This document shows positions 17,507 through 26,740 of a stretch of DNA of 64,000 nucleotides, in pieces. Made by a program: the position numbers and the translations under genes. Source of the DNA: Lachnospiraceae bacterium (lineage in GTDB: Bacteria; Bacillota; Clostridia; Lachnospirales; Lachnospiraceae); assembly GCA_016283575.1 (NCBI GenBank), contig JAEEND010000007.1, forward strand, positions 1 to 64,000. Reading direction: 5' to 3'. The notes beneath the pieces were generated by a model. It was not told the origin of the DNA. It saw only the letters and a list, made by a program, of their open reading frames with translations, and made no database searches. Numbering within the stretch: the first letter of the stretch is position 1; every line of letters starts with the position of its first letter.

Positions 17507-17535
17507 TTGCCGTGATTTTCCGAAACTGATACAAT
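17507..17535 (+). promoter_or_regulatory. Sigma-A-type promoter of the citrate synthase gene
   Basis: TTGCCG (17507-17512), a 17-bp spacer and TACAAT (17530-17535) lie 44 bp before the citrate synthase ATG. This fits a housekeeping promoter and separates the gene from the SUF operon. Confidence 0.6.
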
Positions 17536-17578
17536 TAAACCCATAACTTTTCATTACGCAACCAGGAGGGAGAATAGT

Positions 17579-18961
17579 ATGGGGTCATATGACGAAATCA
17601 AATCTTATGCTGCAAGACACAAGAAAATGGTAATAGAACACGACAGTATCCCTGAAGAGCTCTACAAGGAATTCGACGTAAAGAGAGGCTTAAGAGATCA
17701 AAACGGTCGTGGTGTTTTGACGGGTCTTACCAAAATATCAGAAGTAATATCTCAGAAAAAGGTCGGGGATAAGCTTGAGCCTGTGGACGGACAGCTCTGG
17801 TACAGAGGCTACAATGTGGAAACCCTTGTAAATGAATATACAAAGGGAAGGTTTGCTTATGAGAACCTTGCATATTTACTTATGTTCGGAAAGCTCCCGG
17901 ATGCAGAAGAGGCTCAGGAGTTTGTTAAATGCTTAAGTGCTGCAAGAGAGCTTCCCACCAATTTTACCCGTGACGTGATCATGAAGGCTCCCACCAAGGA
18001 CATCATGAATTCCATGACAAGGTCCATTCTTACTTTGGCATCATACGATCAGAATGCCATGGATACGGGGCTTGAAAACGTGATAAGACAAAGCATGAAT
18101 CTTATTGCGGTATTTCCCATGCTTGCTATATACGGTTATCATGCATATAACCATTATGAGCGCCTGGAAAGTATGTATATTCACAGACCCGGCGAGAATA
18201 AATCCACTGCAGAGAATATTCTTCTTATGCTGCGACCCGATAAGAAATATACGGATATTGAAGCTAAAGTTCTTGATGCGGCTCTGATGCTTCACATGGA
18301 GCACGGTGGCGGTAATAATTCGACCTTTACCACAAGAGTTGTAACATCATCAGGTTCCGATACATATGCGACGATCGCTGCAGCCATGTCTTCGCTTAAA
18401 GGACCTAAGCACGGTGGCGCCAACATCAAGGTAATGGAAATGATGAAGAACATCAGAAAGAATGTTAAGGACTATTCTGACGAAGATGAGATCAAGGCTT
18501 ATCTTTCAAAGATCCTTAACGGTGATGCTTTCGATCATACCGGACTTATCTATGGTATCGGTCATGCGGTTTATTCGATTTCCGATCCCAGAGAAAGAAT
18601 ATTTAAATCATATGTAACAAAGCTTGCCAAGGTTAAAGGACGTGAAGAGGATATGACTCTTTACAGCAATATAGAAAAGCTTGCTCCCATAGTAATATCC
18701 GAGCAGAGACATATTTTTAAGGGCGTAAGCCCCAACGTGGACTTCTACAGCGGTTTTGTATATAACATGCTGGATATACCTGAAGAGCTTTATACGCCTA
18801 TTTTTGCCATTGCAAGAATTGCAGGATGGAGCGCTCACAGGCTTGAAGAACTGGTTGGTAACAGTAAGATCATAAGACCTGCATATAAGTCGGTGATGAT
18901 CGAAGAAGAAGGAGAACTTAAGAACTCAAGATACAATCAGGATACCTTGACCAAGGACTAA
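17579..18961 (+). CDS. gltA: Citrate synthase
   Basis: Condenses acetyl-CoA and oxaloacetate. The 460-residue protein has the fold's sequence marks: VDGQLWYRGYNVETLV, the first catalytic His in HGGGNNSTFT, the second in GIGHAVYSISDPR, and the catalytic Asp in PNVDFYSGFVYNML. It is about 30 residues longer at the N-terminus than E. coli GltA, as in the citrate/2-methylcitrate synthases of Clostridia. No aconitase or isocitrate dehydrogenase gene adjoins it. The likely role is the oxidative branch toward glutamate (inference). Strong AGGAGG ribosome-binding site. Confidence 0.93.
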   Translation: MGSYDEIKSYAARHKKMVIEHDSIPEELYKEFDVKRGLRDQNGRGVLTGLTKISEVISQKKVGDKLEPVDGQLWYRGYNVETLVNEYTKGRFAYENLAYLLMFGKLPDAEEAQEFVKCLSAARELPTNFTRDVIMKAPTKDIMNSMTRSILTLASYDQNAMDTGLENVIRQSMNLIAVFPMLAIYGYHAYNHYERLESMYIHRPGENKSTAENILLMLRPDKKYTDIEAKVLDAALMLHMEHGGGNNSTFTTRVVTSSGSDTYATIAAAMSSLKGPKHGGANIKVMEMMKNIRKNVKDYSDEDEIKAYLSKILNGDAFDHTGLIYGIGHAVYSISDPRERIFKSYVTKLAKVKGREEDMTLYSNIEKLAPIVISEQRHIFKGVSPNVDFYSGFVYNMLDIPEELYTPIFAIARIAGWSAHRLEELVGNSKIIRPAYKSVMIEEEGELKNSRYNQDTLTKD

Positions 18962-18982
18962 GTATTGTTAAGAGGAGGAGTT

Positions 18983-19861
18983 ATGGAGGAGAATACAAAG
19001 AAATATATAATATGGGCAGTTAAAATACTGATACCCTTGATGATCGCGGTTATTTCTTTCTTTCCCGTTGCAAAATGGGCAGGAAGTCCCGATACGTATA
19101 AAAACGTTGTGGAAAGCCTTGATAATAAGAGGGATGATGTCCTTAAACTTACAAGCGGAACCTTTGGAGCATCTGCAGCTATCACCGTTATTCCCGGAGA
19201 TATAGGTACTCCCATAGCTGATAAGCTTGCAGATCTTTCCGGATATTTTGTGCTGATTCTTTGTATTATCTATCTTGAAAAATATCTCGTAACTCTGGCA
19301 GGCATGGTGGCATTTAAGATTATATTGCCAATTGCCTGCGGGGTATTCATTGTAAGCTACTTCTGGCTCTCTGAGAAATTAAAGCTTTTATCGGCGCGCC
19401 TTGCGGCGTTTGCGATTATTTTAGCTTTGCTGATCCCTGCCAGCACATTTGTGTCTGACAAGATAGAGCATAGCAACGATTATACCCGTACCATGGAGGA
19501 AGCCACGGTTGTTTCCGAAGAGATCCTGGGCCTTGCAGGCATGGAGGAAGCGGAAACTGTAGTGGAGGAAGAAGAAGGAAAAGGCGGATTTCTTGGCGCG
19601 ATCATCGGATTTACCGGTGAAGTTACCGAAGATATAAAGAATAAAGTGACCGTAGGATATGCGGAGATCAAGGACAAGATCAAGAATGTGTTAAGTAAGA
19701 CTGTTGATGCGGTGGCACTTTTGATAGTAACATCATGCCTTATTCCCGTAGGAGTTCTTTTATTCTTCGTTTATCTCACTAAGTTATTGTTTAACATGAG
19801 TATTACACCTTGGATATTTAAGAGGAATAAGGAGACAGAAAATGCTGGAAACACTGATTGA
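18983..19861 (+). CDS. Polytopic membrane protein of unknown function
   Basis: Not recognised. The ATG at 18983 follows AGAGGAGG; the frame is open from 18965 but that start lacks a site. The 292 residues show a hydrophobic helix at about 10-30, two or three helices at about 80-128, another at 137-158 and a last one at about 243-268. Between the last two lies a hydrophilic stretch with a Glu-rich run (about 175-200) and an alternating K/E segment. It starts 21 bp after the citrate synthase stop and overlaps the next membrane gene by 20 bp, so these three may be one transcript. Confidence 0.6.
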   Translation: MEENTKKYIIWAVKILIPLMIAVISFFPVAKWAGSPDTYKNVVESLDNKRDDVLKLTSGTFGASAAITVIPGDIGTPIADKLADLSGYFVLILCIIYLEKYLVTLAGMVAFKIILPIACGVFIVSYFWLSEKLKLLSARLAAFAIILALLIPASTFVSDKIEHSNDYTRTMEEATVVSEEILGLAGMEEAETVVEEEEGKGGFLGAIIGFTGEVTEDIKNKVTVGYAEIKDKIKNVLSKTVDAVALLIVTSCLIPVGVLLFFVYLTKLLFNMSITPWIFKRNKETENAGNTD

Positions 19862-21668
19862 ATTGTTACTTGCCGTGTTGGGTAGTTATGGTTTTTCCTA
19901 TTATCTTTCGTTAAACGGAAATGCATTTATAAGTGCTTCTTTTACACCCATTCTTTTTGCGGCAGTTATATTTGTAATGCTTCGCTATGAGTATAACTGG
20001 TTCAATAAGATGCGGGAGAGCATGAGCGTTACATCCCATATGATCTTTTCGGGAGTTTTCTCCTTTGTATTTTCACTGAGCCTTATATGGGGCGGACAGC
20101 TTAGTTCCAAGGGATATACAAGTCCCGGATTTCTTGGCAAGGGATTTATGATCATTATCTCAATTTGCCTTGGAATAGCATTGTTTCCCGTATTCAGTGA
20201 GCTTTTGTTCCTGTGCAGACGCTTGAATTTCACCAAGATAAAGGCTTCTTTTGCAAGTCCTGCTTTGGTTTTCTTTTCATCATTTATATGCATTTTGCTT
20301 TTGTGGGTTCCTGTTTTTTTGGCTTATTACCCGGGAATCCTGTCATATGATTTTAATCGACAATCAATTTCCATTCTGAAGGGATTTGCCTGGTATGACA
20401 GTTATCAGCCGATAATCCATACATTGCTTATGGCACTTTTCTTTAAGATCGGAAGTCTGCTTTCTTCATTGCAGTTAGGAATGGCGCTTTACAGCATATT
20501 CCAGATGTTAGTTTTATCATTGGCACTGGGATATGTATGCAATCTTCTTTACAGGCTCACTGACAGACTGTGGACCGTTGTGGTATCCATTCTTTTCTTT
20601 GGACTCATGCCGATCTTTTCCATGATGGCGATCTCAGCAACCAAAGATACCATATTTACGGCTCTTTTCGTGTGCTTTATCGGTCTGCTTGTGGAAAAAA
20701 CTTTCCTTGATGAATCGGGCAGTGGATATCTTGATGTATTTTTCGTGATCACGGGCATTCTTTTATGCATGTTCAGGAATAATGCGATCTATGCAATTGC
20801 CGCCTTCATGTTTATATATTTCTTTATAGTAAAGGGAAAAGAAAAGCTTAAGGTATTTATCTTATCGGTACTTATTTTAGGCCTTGGATTTGCAAGCCCT
20901 CTTCTTTTGCAGAAAGCCATCGGAAGCGAAATATACGGCTCTCAGGCAGAGGCTTATTCCGTAATAATGCAGACAGTTGCAAGAGTGGGCTATTTACATG
21001 GTGAAGAGTTAAAAGAAAACGGTCTATACGAAGATGTAAATAAGCTTGTGAATGAAAAGATATGGGAAAGATATATGCCTAATATTTCCGATCCCGTTAA
21101 ATCCTGGGTAACTGCCCAGAACTACGAGGCTTACTGGAAAGACAATATGCCGGATGTTTTAAAAACATGGCTTAAGATCGGCCGTTATTATCCGAATGAA
21201 TATATTGACGGCGCGTTGGAAACGGTGCGCGGTTACTGGTATATGGATGATACCTCTTTTGCCACGGTACTTCATGTTGATAATAATAATCTTGGCGTTT
21301 TATATACATTTAACGGTTCCCATTCCGAAGTGCTTCCGGAAGGCATCGAATACATGAGCTATATTCCATGGCTCAGAAACTTCCTCGAGTATACGATCGC
21401 CAATAACGGTATATTGGAAGTGCCCTTTATATTTAACCTGTTTAAACCTGCACTTTATAACTGGATACTGTTATTCGGTTTCTGCGCATTTTTATATTTT
21501 AAGAGACCAAAGAAAGCTCTTATATACGTATTTCCACTAACCCTTCTTCTTACACATTTACTGGGTCCCACGGCGATAATACGTTATGTGCTTCCGATAA
21601 TTGCCTCAATGCCCATTCTTATCGGCCTTTGGGTGCACAGGGAGCCGGACGAAATTAAGGATATTTAA
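19842..21668 (+). CDS. DUF6020-type polytopic membrane protein
   Basis: A 608-residue protein with about 12 hydrophobic helices and a large soluble loop at about 370-510. It resembles the DUF6020 family found in Lachnospiraceae. Diagnostic-looking segments are YYPGILSYDFNRQ near residue 165, YDSYQPIIHTLLM, SATKDTIFTALF and a CMFRNNAIYA segment. The layout suggests a GT-C-like glycosyltransferase or flippase role in envelope polymers, but this is inference and no catalytic residue is established. The gene begins inside the end of the preceding membrane gene. Confidence 0.65.
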   Translation: MLETLIELLLAVLGSYGFSYYLSLNGNAFISASFTPILFAAVIFVMLRYEYNWFNKMRESMSVTSHMIFSGVFSFVFSLSLIWGGQLSSKGYTSPGFLGKGFMIIISICLGIALFPVFSELLFLCRRLNFTKIKASFASPALVFFSSFICILLLWVPVFLAYYPGILSYDFNRQSISILKGFAWYDSYQPIIHTLLMALFFKIGSLLSSLQLGMALYSIFQMLVLSLALGYVCNLLYRLTDRLWTVVVSILFFGLMPIFSMMAISATKDTIFTALFVCFIGLLVEKTFLDESGSGYLDVFFVITGILLCMFRNNAIYAIAAFMFIYFFIVKGKEKLKVFILSVLILGLGFASPLLLQKAIGSEIYGSQAEAYSVIMQTVARVGYLHGEELKENGLYEDVNKLVNEKIWERYMPNISDPVKSWVTAQNYEAYWKDNMPDVLKTWLKIGRYYPNEYIDGALETVRGYWYMDDTSFATVLHVDNNNLGVLYTFNGSHSEVLPEGIEYMSYIPWLRNFLEYTIANNGILEVPFIFNLFKPALYNWILLFGFCAFLYFKRPKKALIYVFPLTLLLTHLLGPTAIIRYVLPIIASMPILIGLWVHREPDEIKDI

Positions 21669-21700
21669 TTTGAGTCTTATCTAAAAAGAATCGGAGTTTT

Positions 21701-22771
21701 ATGAATAAAAAAGCATTAATAGCAATGAGCGGCGGAGTGGACAGCAGTGTCTCCGCCGCATTGATGGTTAAAAAAGGTTTTGACTGCATGGGATGCACCA
21801 TGCGTCTTTATGAAAATGATATGATCGGCGAAGACTTATTCTCCACCTGCTGCAGTAAGAAGGATACCGATGATGCTAGAGCCGTATGCGATAGGATCGG
21901 TATTCCGTATCAGATCTATCATTGCGAAGCGGAATTTACGGATAATGTAATAGAGCCCTTTGTACAAAGCTATGAAAGGGGCGAAACCCCCAATCCATGC
22001 ATCCGCTGTAATCGATATTTAAAATTCGATATCCTGTATAATAAAGCCAGAGAGCTTGGTTACGAAAATATCGTAACAGGTCATTATGCCCGTATAGAGG
22101 AACGTGACGGACATTTTTATCTCTTAAAGGCAAAAGACTTAAATAAGGATCAAAGCTATGTGCTTTATGATCTTACGGAGGAGCAGCTTAAGCATACTTA
22201 TTTCCCTTTGGGCGAACTTACAAAAGATGAGGTAAGAGAAATTGCGGAAGAAATGAGCTTTGTAACCTCTCATAAGAAGGAAAGCCAGGATATCTGCTTT
22301 GTCCCTGACGGCGATTATGCCGCAATGATCAAGAGATATCGAAACAAAGAATATGAAAAGGGCAATTTTGTCGATACCGCCGGAAATATACTGGGAACCC
22401 ACGAAGGTATAATAAATTATACCATCGGTCAGCGCAGGGGACTTGGTATTCCTGCAGACAGAAGACTCTATGTGGTTAAGCTTGATGTAGAAAAGAATGA
22501 AGTAATTCTGGGGGACGACAAAGATTTATTTTCAAAAGAACTAAAGATAAGAGATTTTCACTGGATCACCGGAGACAAACCCAAGACGAGCGTCAGGGTC
22601 TATGCTAAAATCCGATACAGACATAAAGAACAGCCGGCAACCTTAATTCCCATATCAGATACTGAAGCAAAGATAGTATTCGATGAACCTCAGCGAGCCT
22701 TTACGGCAGGTCAGTCCGCTGTTTTATATGACGGGGACTATGTTCTCGGGGGCGGGATCATCACTTTGTAA
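21701..22771 (+). CDS. mnmA: tRNA 2-thiouridylase MnmA
   Basis: Adds sulfur to U34 of tRNAs for Lys, Glu and Gln. The 356-residue protein has the ATP-PPase loop SGGVDSS at residues 9-15, GCTMRLY, the first active-site cysteine region NPCIRCNRYLKF, and the second catalytic Cys in SQDICFVPDG. It continues with the IGQRRGLGI central domain and the C-terminal barrel (PQRAFTAGQSAVLYDGDYVLGGG). A strong terminator follows. Confidence 0.97.
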   Translation: MNKKALIAMSGGVDSSVSAALMVKKGFDCMGCTMRLYENDMIGEDLFSTCCSKKDTDDARAVCDRIGIPYQIYHCEAEFTDNVIEPFVQSYERGETPNPCIRCNRYLKFDILYNKARELGYENIVTGHYARIEERDGHFYLLKAKDLNKDQSYVLYDLTEEQLKHTYFPLGELTKDEVREIAEEMSFVTSHKKESQDICFVPDGDYAAMIKRYRNKEYEKGNFVDTAGNILGTHEGIINYTIGQRRGLGIPADRRLYVVKLDVEKNEVILGDDKDLFSKELKIRDFHWITGDKPKTSVRVYAKIRYRHKEQPATLIPISDTEAKIVFDEPQRAFTAGQSAVLYDGDYVLGGGIITL

Positions 22772-22775
22772 AAAG

Positions 22776-22812
22776 AAAGCGCTATGAATTATATTGTTCA
22801 TAGCGCTTTTTT
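22776..22812 (+). terminator. Intrinsic terminator of mnmA
   Basis: A perfect 13-bp stem (AAAGCGCTATGAA at 22776-22788 with TTCATAGCGCTTT at 22797-22809) closes an 8-base loop and ends in a T run. Confidence 0.9.
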
Positions 22813-22874
22813 AGTGCATTCTTTTTAAGAAAGTTAAGCTCCTTACATTTTTATGAACATACGACCCATGAATA

Positions 22875-22914
22875 CAAAATCGCCTTGTTAATATCTGGTT
22901 AATATTGCGATTTG
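22875..22914. promoter_or_regulatory. Dyad enclosing 11-bp-period direct repeats (unassigned)
   Basis: AAATCGC (22877-22883) and GCGATTT (22907-22913) form an inverted pair around two copies of TTAATAT, at 22888-22894 and 22899-22905. The repeats are exactly 11 bp apart, as in boxes bound by OmpR/PhoP-type regulators. It lies between convergent gene ends (mnmA, plsY) and has no obvious target gene. Otherwise the 196-bp gap shows nothing. Confidence 0.3.
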
Positions 22915-23008
22915 AAGATTCTTTTCAGACAATTCTCTAATTGCACCTACAATTAACTCATCAATGAATCGAAACTTGCACGGGAGAATTAAAATCCTTC
23001 ATAAAAAT

Positions 23009-23692
23009 TCATCTTTTTACGTTCTTTTTTACCTGTAATTTATCGTATTCTTCATCGCCCATGTTGTTTTTTACACGCTCAAGTTCTTTTTCTTTCTTCC
23101 AAAGATAACTGAAATGAACTTCGCGGCCTGCACGGATCCTTTTAAGATTTTCGCGGTGCTTATAAAGAATGGCTGCGGTTGACAAGAAAAGAATTGCCGT
23201 ACCTATTACAGGGCCGCCTCTTAAGTAGTATACTATTGGATAGGCGATGGAACCTGAAATGGGAACCACAACCATGTAATTAACTATTAAGACGATCACT
23301 ATTTCCACAAAGAGAAAGATCATGGCGACGGTAAAGGAATAAGCCAAAAGTGAACCGCCAAGACAGGCAAGACCTTTGCCGCCTTTGAAATTCATATAAA
23401 AAGGGAAGATGTGTCCTAAAATAACAAAGGTTGATGATACCGCCATACCTATGGCAGGATCCGGCATCAGGTTCATGGACATCTTCACTATGAAGAAGGC
23501 TTTCAGTACGTCGAATATCATACAGAAGGCGCCGATCTTACCTCCCATGGCCATCAGGGCATTGGTGCCGCCGGCATTTTTTGAACCGGCATCTCTTATA
23601 TCAAAGTGTTTGAGTCGTGAGATCAGGTAAGATGGATTGATGGTGCCCACCAGATAACTCATCAGGGCACAGACGAGATAATAAATAATCAT
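23009..23692 (-). CDS. plsY: Acyl-phosphate:glycerol-3-phosphate acyltransferase PlsY
   Basis: Membrane enzyme making lysophosphatidate from acyl-phosphate and glycerol 3-phosphate. The 227-residue protein has PlsY motifs in order: the GTINPSYLISR start region, GSKNAGGTNALMAMG near residue 36, FKGGKGLA near 103, and a third loop around HRENLKRIRAGRE near the C-terminus. About five membrane helices are seen. The C-terminal tail after residue 195 is charged and longer than in many homologues. A GGGG-type ribosome-binding site precedes the ATG. Confidence 0.92.
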   Translation of the reverse strand: MIIYYLVCALMSYLVGTINPSYLISRLKHFDIRDAGSKNAGGTNALMAMGGKIGAFCMIFDVLKAFFIVKMSMNLMPDPAIGMAVSSTFVILGHIFPFYMNFKGGKGLACLGGSLLAYSFTVAMIFLFVEIVIVLIVNYMVVVPISGSIAYPIVYYLRGGPVIGTAILFLSTAAILYKHRENLKRIRAGREVHFSYLWKKEKELERVKNNMGDEEYDKLQVKKNVKR

Positions 23693-23823
23693 ATAAGACC
23701 CCTTTCAATTTTAAATATATCAAATTTACCAATGTGATTACAAGGTAAGATACTACTTTCGGTTAATGTTTTGATGCTAATATAATGTTTGCGCAGAGCG
23801 TTGCTCACCTAAGGAGGCTTTTT

Positions 23824-25146
23824 ATGAAGACAAAACACAGTATAGGCACATTTATTTACATCATTCTTATTTTAATGGGCCTTGCATCATTCCTGATCAC
23901 TTTTGCAAATTCCCAGATGCTGGGAAGCCTGAAGGCAGGTATGTCGGGAGAAGCGTCAGCAAATCTCAACAAGCTTCTTGCTTTTGATAACATTGCGCTC
24001 TTTGTGGTGATAGTCCTTATTATCCTTGGTGTAGTATTTGCTTATCTGGGTCTTGTGAAGCCTACCAAAAAAGCTAAAGACGAAGTAGCTTACATGGTAA
24101 GCGAATTAAAGAAGGGTGAAGGAAATCTTACACTCAGGATAGATTTTAAACATGAGAATGAAATAGGACAGCTTGTTAACGGTGTAAATGAACTTATAGC
24201 TACGCTCCAGAGTACCATGACAAGCATAAAGTCAATATCCGATGATATAGAATATTCTTCCGACAAGGTAAAAGAAAGCGTAAAGGCATCATCATCCAAT
24301 GCCGGAGTGATCTCAAAGTCCATGGAACAGATGTCATCATCAATGGAAGAAGTTACTGCTACGGTAGGAACTGTTGCATCAGGCTCAGAGAGTATTCTGG
24401 ATGATCTAAAGGATATGGAACAGCATGTGGAAGACGGAATGCGTCTTGTACGTGATATCAATAACCGTGCAAAAGAAATGCATGAGAATACCACCTGTGA
24501 ACAGGGTAAAGTAAATGATGCGGTCAACAGCCTTAAGGAAGAACTGGAAATCGCAGTGGAAGAAAGTAAAAAAGCCGATAAGATCAGCGAACTTACCAAT
24601 GATATTCTTGGAATTGCAAGCCAGACAAATCTTCTTGCTCTGAACGCGTCCATAGAAGCTGCAAGAGCCGGAGAAATGGGTAAGGGCTTCGCGGTTGTTG
24701 CCGACGAGATAAGAGAACTTGCAGACTCCAGCCGTGATACCGCCAATAAGATACAGGAAATCAGCGCCATCGTAATAGATGCGGTGCATAAGCTTTCAGA
24801 AGATGCGGAAAGCATGCTTAAATATGTCAATGAAGATGTCATCAGAGATTTCGATGATTTCGTAGTGGTAGTTGACCAGTATAAGACCGATGCGGACAGC
24901 ATGAATGACATCATCATCGGAATTGACAAGAAGGTAAAGACCATCGGTGATACAATGCAGACGATCTCCGGCAGCATGATAGAGATAAGTAATGTCATGG
25001 ATGAAAACGCCAAGGAACTTACCGATGTGACGGAGAATACCGTGGGTCTTGTGAGTACTCTCGGAGAGATCGACGAACTGGCTGAAGGTAATGAAGAAAT
25101 TTCAAGTGTGCTTTTAAGAGAAGTCGGTAAATTTAAGAAAATGTAA
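23824..25146 (+). CDS. Methyl-accepting chemotaxis protein with minimal outside region
   Basis: A 440-residue receptor starting at the ATG behind AAGGAGG (an in-frame start at 23785 is upstream of that site). It has a membrane helix at about 8-28, only about 30 residues outside, and a second helix at about 56-78. A HAMP-like region and the signalling coiled coil follow, with the conserved hairpin tip [18 protein letters not shown] and [12 protein letters not shown]. Such a short outside part leaves little room for a ligand pocket, so it may sense through the membrane or through a partner (inference). A long terminator hairpin follows. Confidence 0.9.
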   Translation: MKTKHSIGTFIYIILILMGLASFLITFANSQMLGSLKAGMSGEASANLNKLLAFDNIALFVVIVLIILGVVFAYLGLVKPTKKAKDEVAYMVSELKKGEGNLTLRIDFKHENEIGQLVNGVNELIATLQSTMTSIKSISDDIEYSSDKVKESVKASSSNAGVISKSMEQMSSSMEEVTATVGTVASGSESILDDLKDMEQHVEDGMRLVRDINNRAKEMHENTTCEQGKVNDAVNSLKEELEIAVEESKKADKISELTNDILGIASQTNLLALNASIEAARAGEMGKGFAVVADEIRELADSSRDTANKIQEISAIVIDAVHKLSEDAESMLKYVNEDVIRDFDDFVVVVDQYKTDADSMNDIIIGIDKKVKTIGDTMQTISGSMIEISNVMDENAKELTDVTENTVGLVSTLGEIDELAEGNEEISSVLLREVGKFKKM

Positions 25147-25154
25147 TTAATAAC

Positions 25155-25233
25155 AAGGGCGCCTTATATGAACTGCACCTCGAATGCTAGAAAAAACATT
25201 CGGGATGCAGTTCAATACAGGCGCCCTTTTTTT
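25155..25233 (+). terminator. Unusually long intrinsic terminator
   Basis: Three nested stems form one long hairpin: AAGGGCGCC (25155-25163) with GGCGCCCTT (25220-25228), TGAACTGCA (25169-25177) with TGCAGTTCA (25206-25214), and CGAATG (25181-25186) with CATTCG (25197-25202). A run of seven or more T residues follows the outer stem. Confidence 0.85.
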
Positions 25234-25319
25234 GTCTCTTTCACAGGAAATTTCTCTCCATAAAGGGCAAAATTATGATATTCTAAAATAAGCAGATTAA
25301 GAAACAGAAGGTTAGTAAT

Positions 25320-26732
25320 ATGCACTTAAATCCCGGAAAAATTAAGTTCTCATTATTTTTTCTTTTGACAATCCCGCTTTTTACATTTGCAGGCTGCGGA
25401 AGAGGCTCTGCGCGGGATGAATCGTTATTTTTAGCGGAGTTTCCCCGTGATGAAATTGTAAATGCTCTTAATGCCGGAAAAGAAACGGTTTTGGACGAAC
25501 GGGTCGGACTAGAAAAGAATCTCGATATTCTGGTGCCTTATGCTATGTTTTTGACAGATCCGGTGGGCTTTCAAAAGGGAACGGATAAAGTTTCTTTTGC
25601 AATAAATATAGAAGAACCGGCGTTTTCGGCCATATGTAAGATCATGGCAGAAGAATTCATGGGTAACGGCTTCATGCAGGAAACAATCGGAGATGCAGAG
25701 TACATATTCCCCATAACGAATGATGATCGTACTTTCCAGGAAGTGCTTGTAAGTAACGGTCTTGCCACCATCGACCCGGAATATAAGGGTGAATATTTAG
25801 GATTATTAACCATATTGGAAAAACAGGCTGAAGTTGAGGGAATATCATCCTACAGCATAGATACGAACTGGGGATGGGCCGAAGAAGATACGGATCCTAA
25901 AGAATACTATGCAGTATTTAATACCAAGGTCTACGCATCTCCCGATGAGAATGGTACAGTTACAGATACATTTTCCTACGGAGACAAGATAGTAGTAAGA
26001 AGAAAAGTTATTGCTTCCGGCGTGAAGGATCCCGAAACAGGCGAGATCACCGCGGAAGAATCTGAGTTTTATAAAATAGAGGGTGACGAACCGGGATACA
26101 TACTGATCGATAAACTGTGGGATAAAAAGCCTGTAGTTTTAAATGATGCAAGAGCGGAAATCCCTGAGAATCCCGCGGAAAATCATCAGCTTGAAGTAAA
26201 GAATATTTTGCAGAAGCCGGAGCTTCCCAACGGCTGCGAAGTTACCTCTCTCACCATTGTTCTTAACTACAATGGCATAGATGTGGATAAAACAGCACTT
26301 TCAGATAATTATCTTCCGAAGAAAGCTGATTTAAGCGCCGATCCTAATGAGTATTTTCTGTTTGAACCTCGAGACGGATCCGGATTCTATTGCTTTGCAG
26401 GGGCTCTTAAAACCTGCGCAGACAAGTATTTAACGGAAAAAGGAATAGGCAAAACCGTTGAAGATCTGACGGGATCCGATGTAAATACCCTGTACGGATG
26501 CATACGTGACGGACGTCCTGTAGTGGTATGGGGTACGCTTCATTGGCAGACACCCGTAAAGAATGAATACGGACTCTACAGAAATCTTCACTGTATGGTG
26601 CTTACGGGCTATACGGACACGACGGTTACCATTGCCGATCCCATGTACGGAGAAGAATGGGCTACCATCGACAGAGCCACATTTGAAACCGTGTGGACAC
26701 TTATGGGACAGCGGGCATTACTTATATATTAG
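25320..26732 (+). CDS. Lipoprotein with SH3-like and C39-type peptidase-like domains
   Basis: A 470-residue exported lipoprotein: signal peptide with lipobox ending FTFAGC (Cys about 26). Residues about 90-170 resemble a decayed staphylococcal-nuclease fold, with a VSNGLATIDPEYKGEYLGLL segment. Residues about 195-265 look like a bacterial SH3 domain. The C-terminal 180 residues match the C39-like peptidase fold: putative catalytic Cys in LPNGCEVTSLTIVL, His in LHCMVLTGY, and Asp in IADPMYG. The substrate is unknown; many such proteins act on peptides or cell wall. It starts the sensory operon and lies 8 bp before the sugar-binding gene. Confidence 0.7.
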   Translation: MHLNPGKIKFSLFFLLTIPLFTFAGCGRGSARDESLFLAEFPRDEIVNALNAGKETVLDERVGLEKNLDILVPYAMFLTDPVGFQKGTDKVSFAINIEEPAFSAICKIMAEEFMGNGFMQETIGDAEYIFPITNDDRTFQEVLVSNGLATIDPEYKGEYLGLLTILEKQAEVEGISSYSIDTNWGWAEEDTDPKEYYAVFNTKVYASPDENGTVTDTFSYGDKIVVRRKVIASGVKDPETGEITAEESEFYKIEGDEPGYILIDKLWDKKPVVLNDARAEIPENPAENHQLEVKNILQKPELPNGCEVTSLTIVLNYNGIDVDKTALSDNYLPKKADLSADPNEYFLFEPRDGSGFYCFAGALKTCADKYLTEKGIGKTVEDLTGSDVNTLYGCIRDGRPVVVWGTLHWQTPVKNEYGLYRNLHCMVLTGYTDTTVTIADPMYGEEWATIDRATFETVWTLMGQRALLIY

Positions 26733-26740
26733 GGTTACAT

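Noticed and set aside
24090-25013. Long antisense ORF (307 codons) opposite the chemotaxis receptor
   Set aside because: It is Ser/Ala-rich low-complexity translation of a coiled-coil gene's opposite strand, without a ribosome-binding site; a shadow of the real gene.
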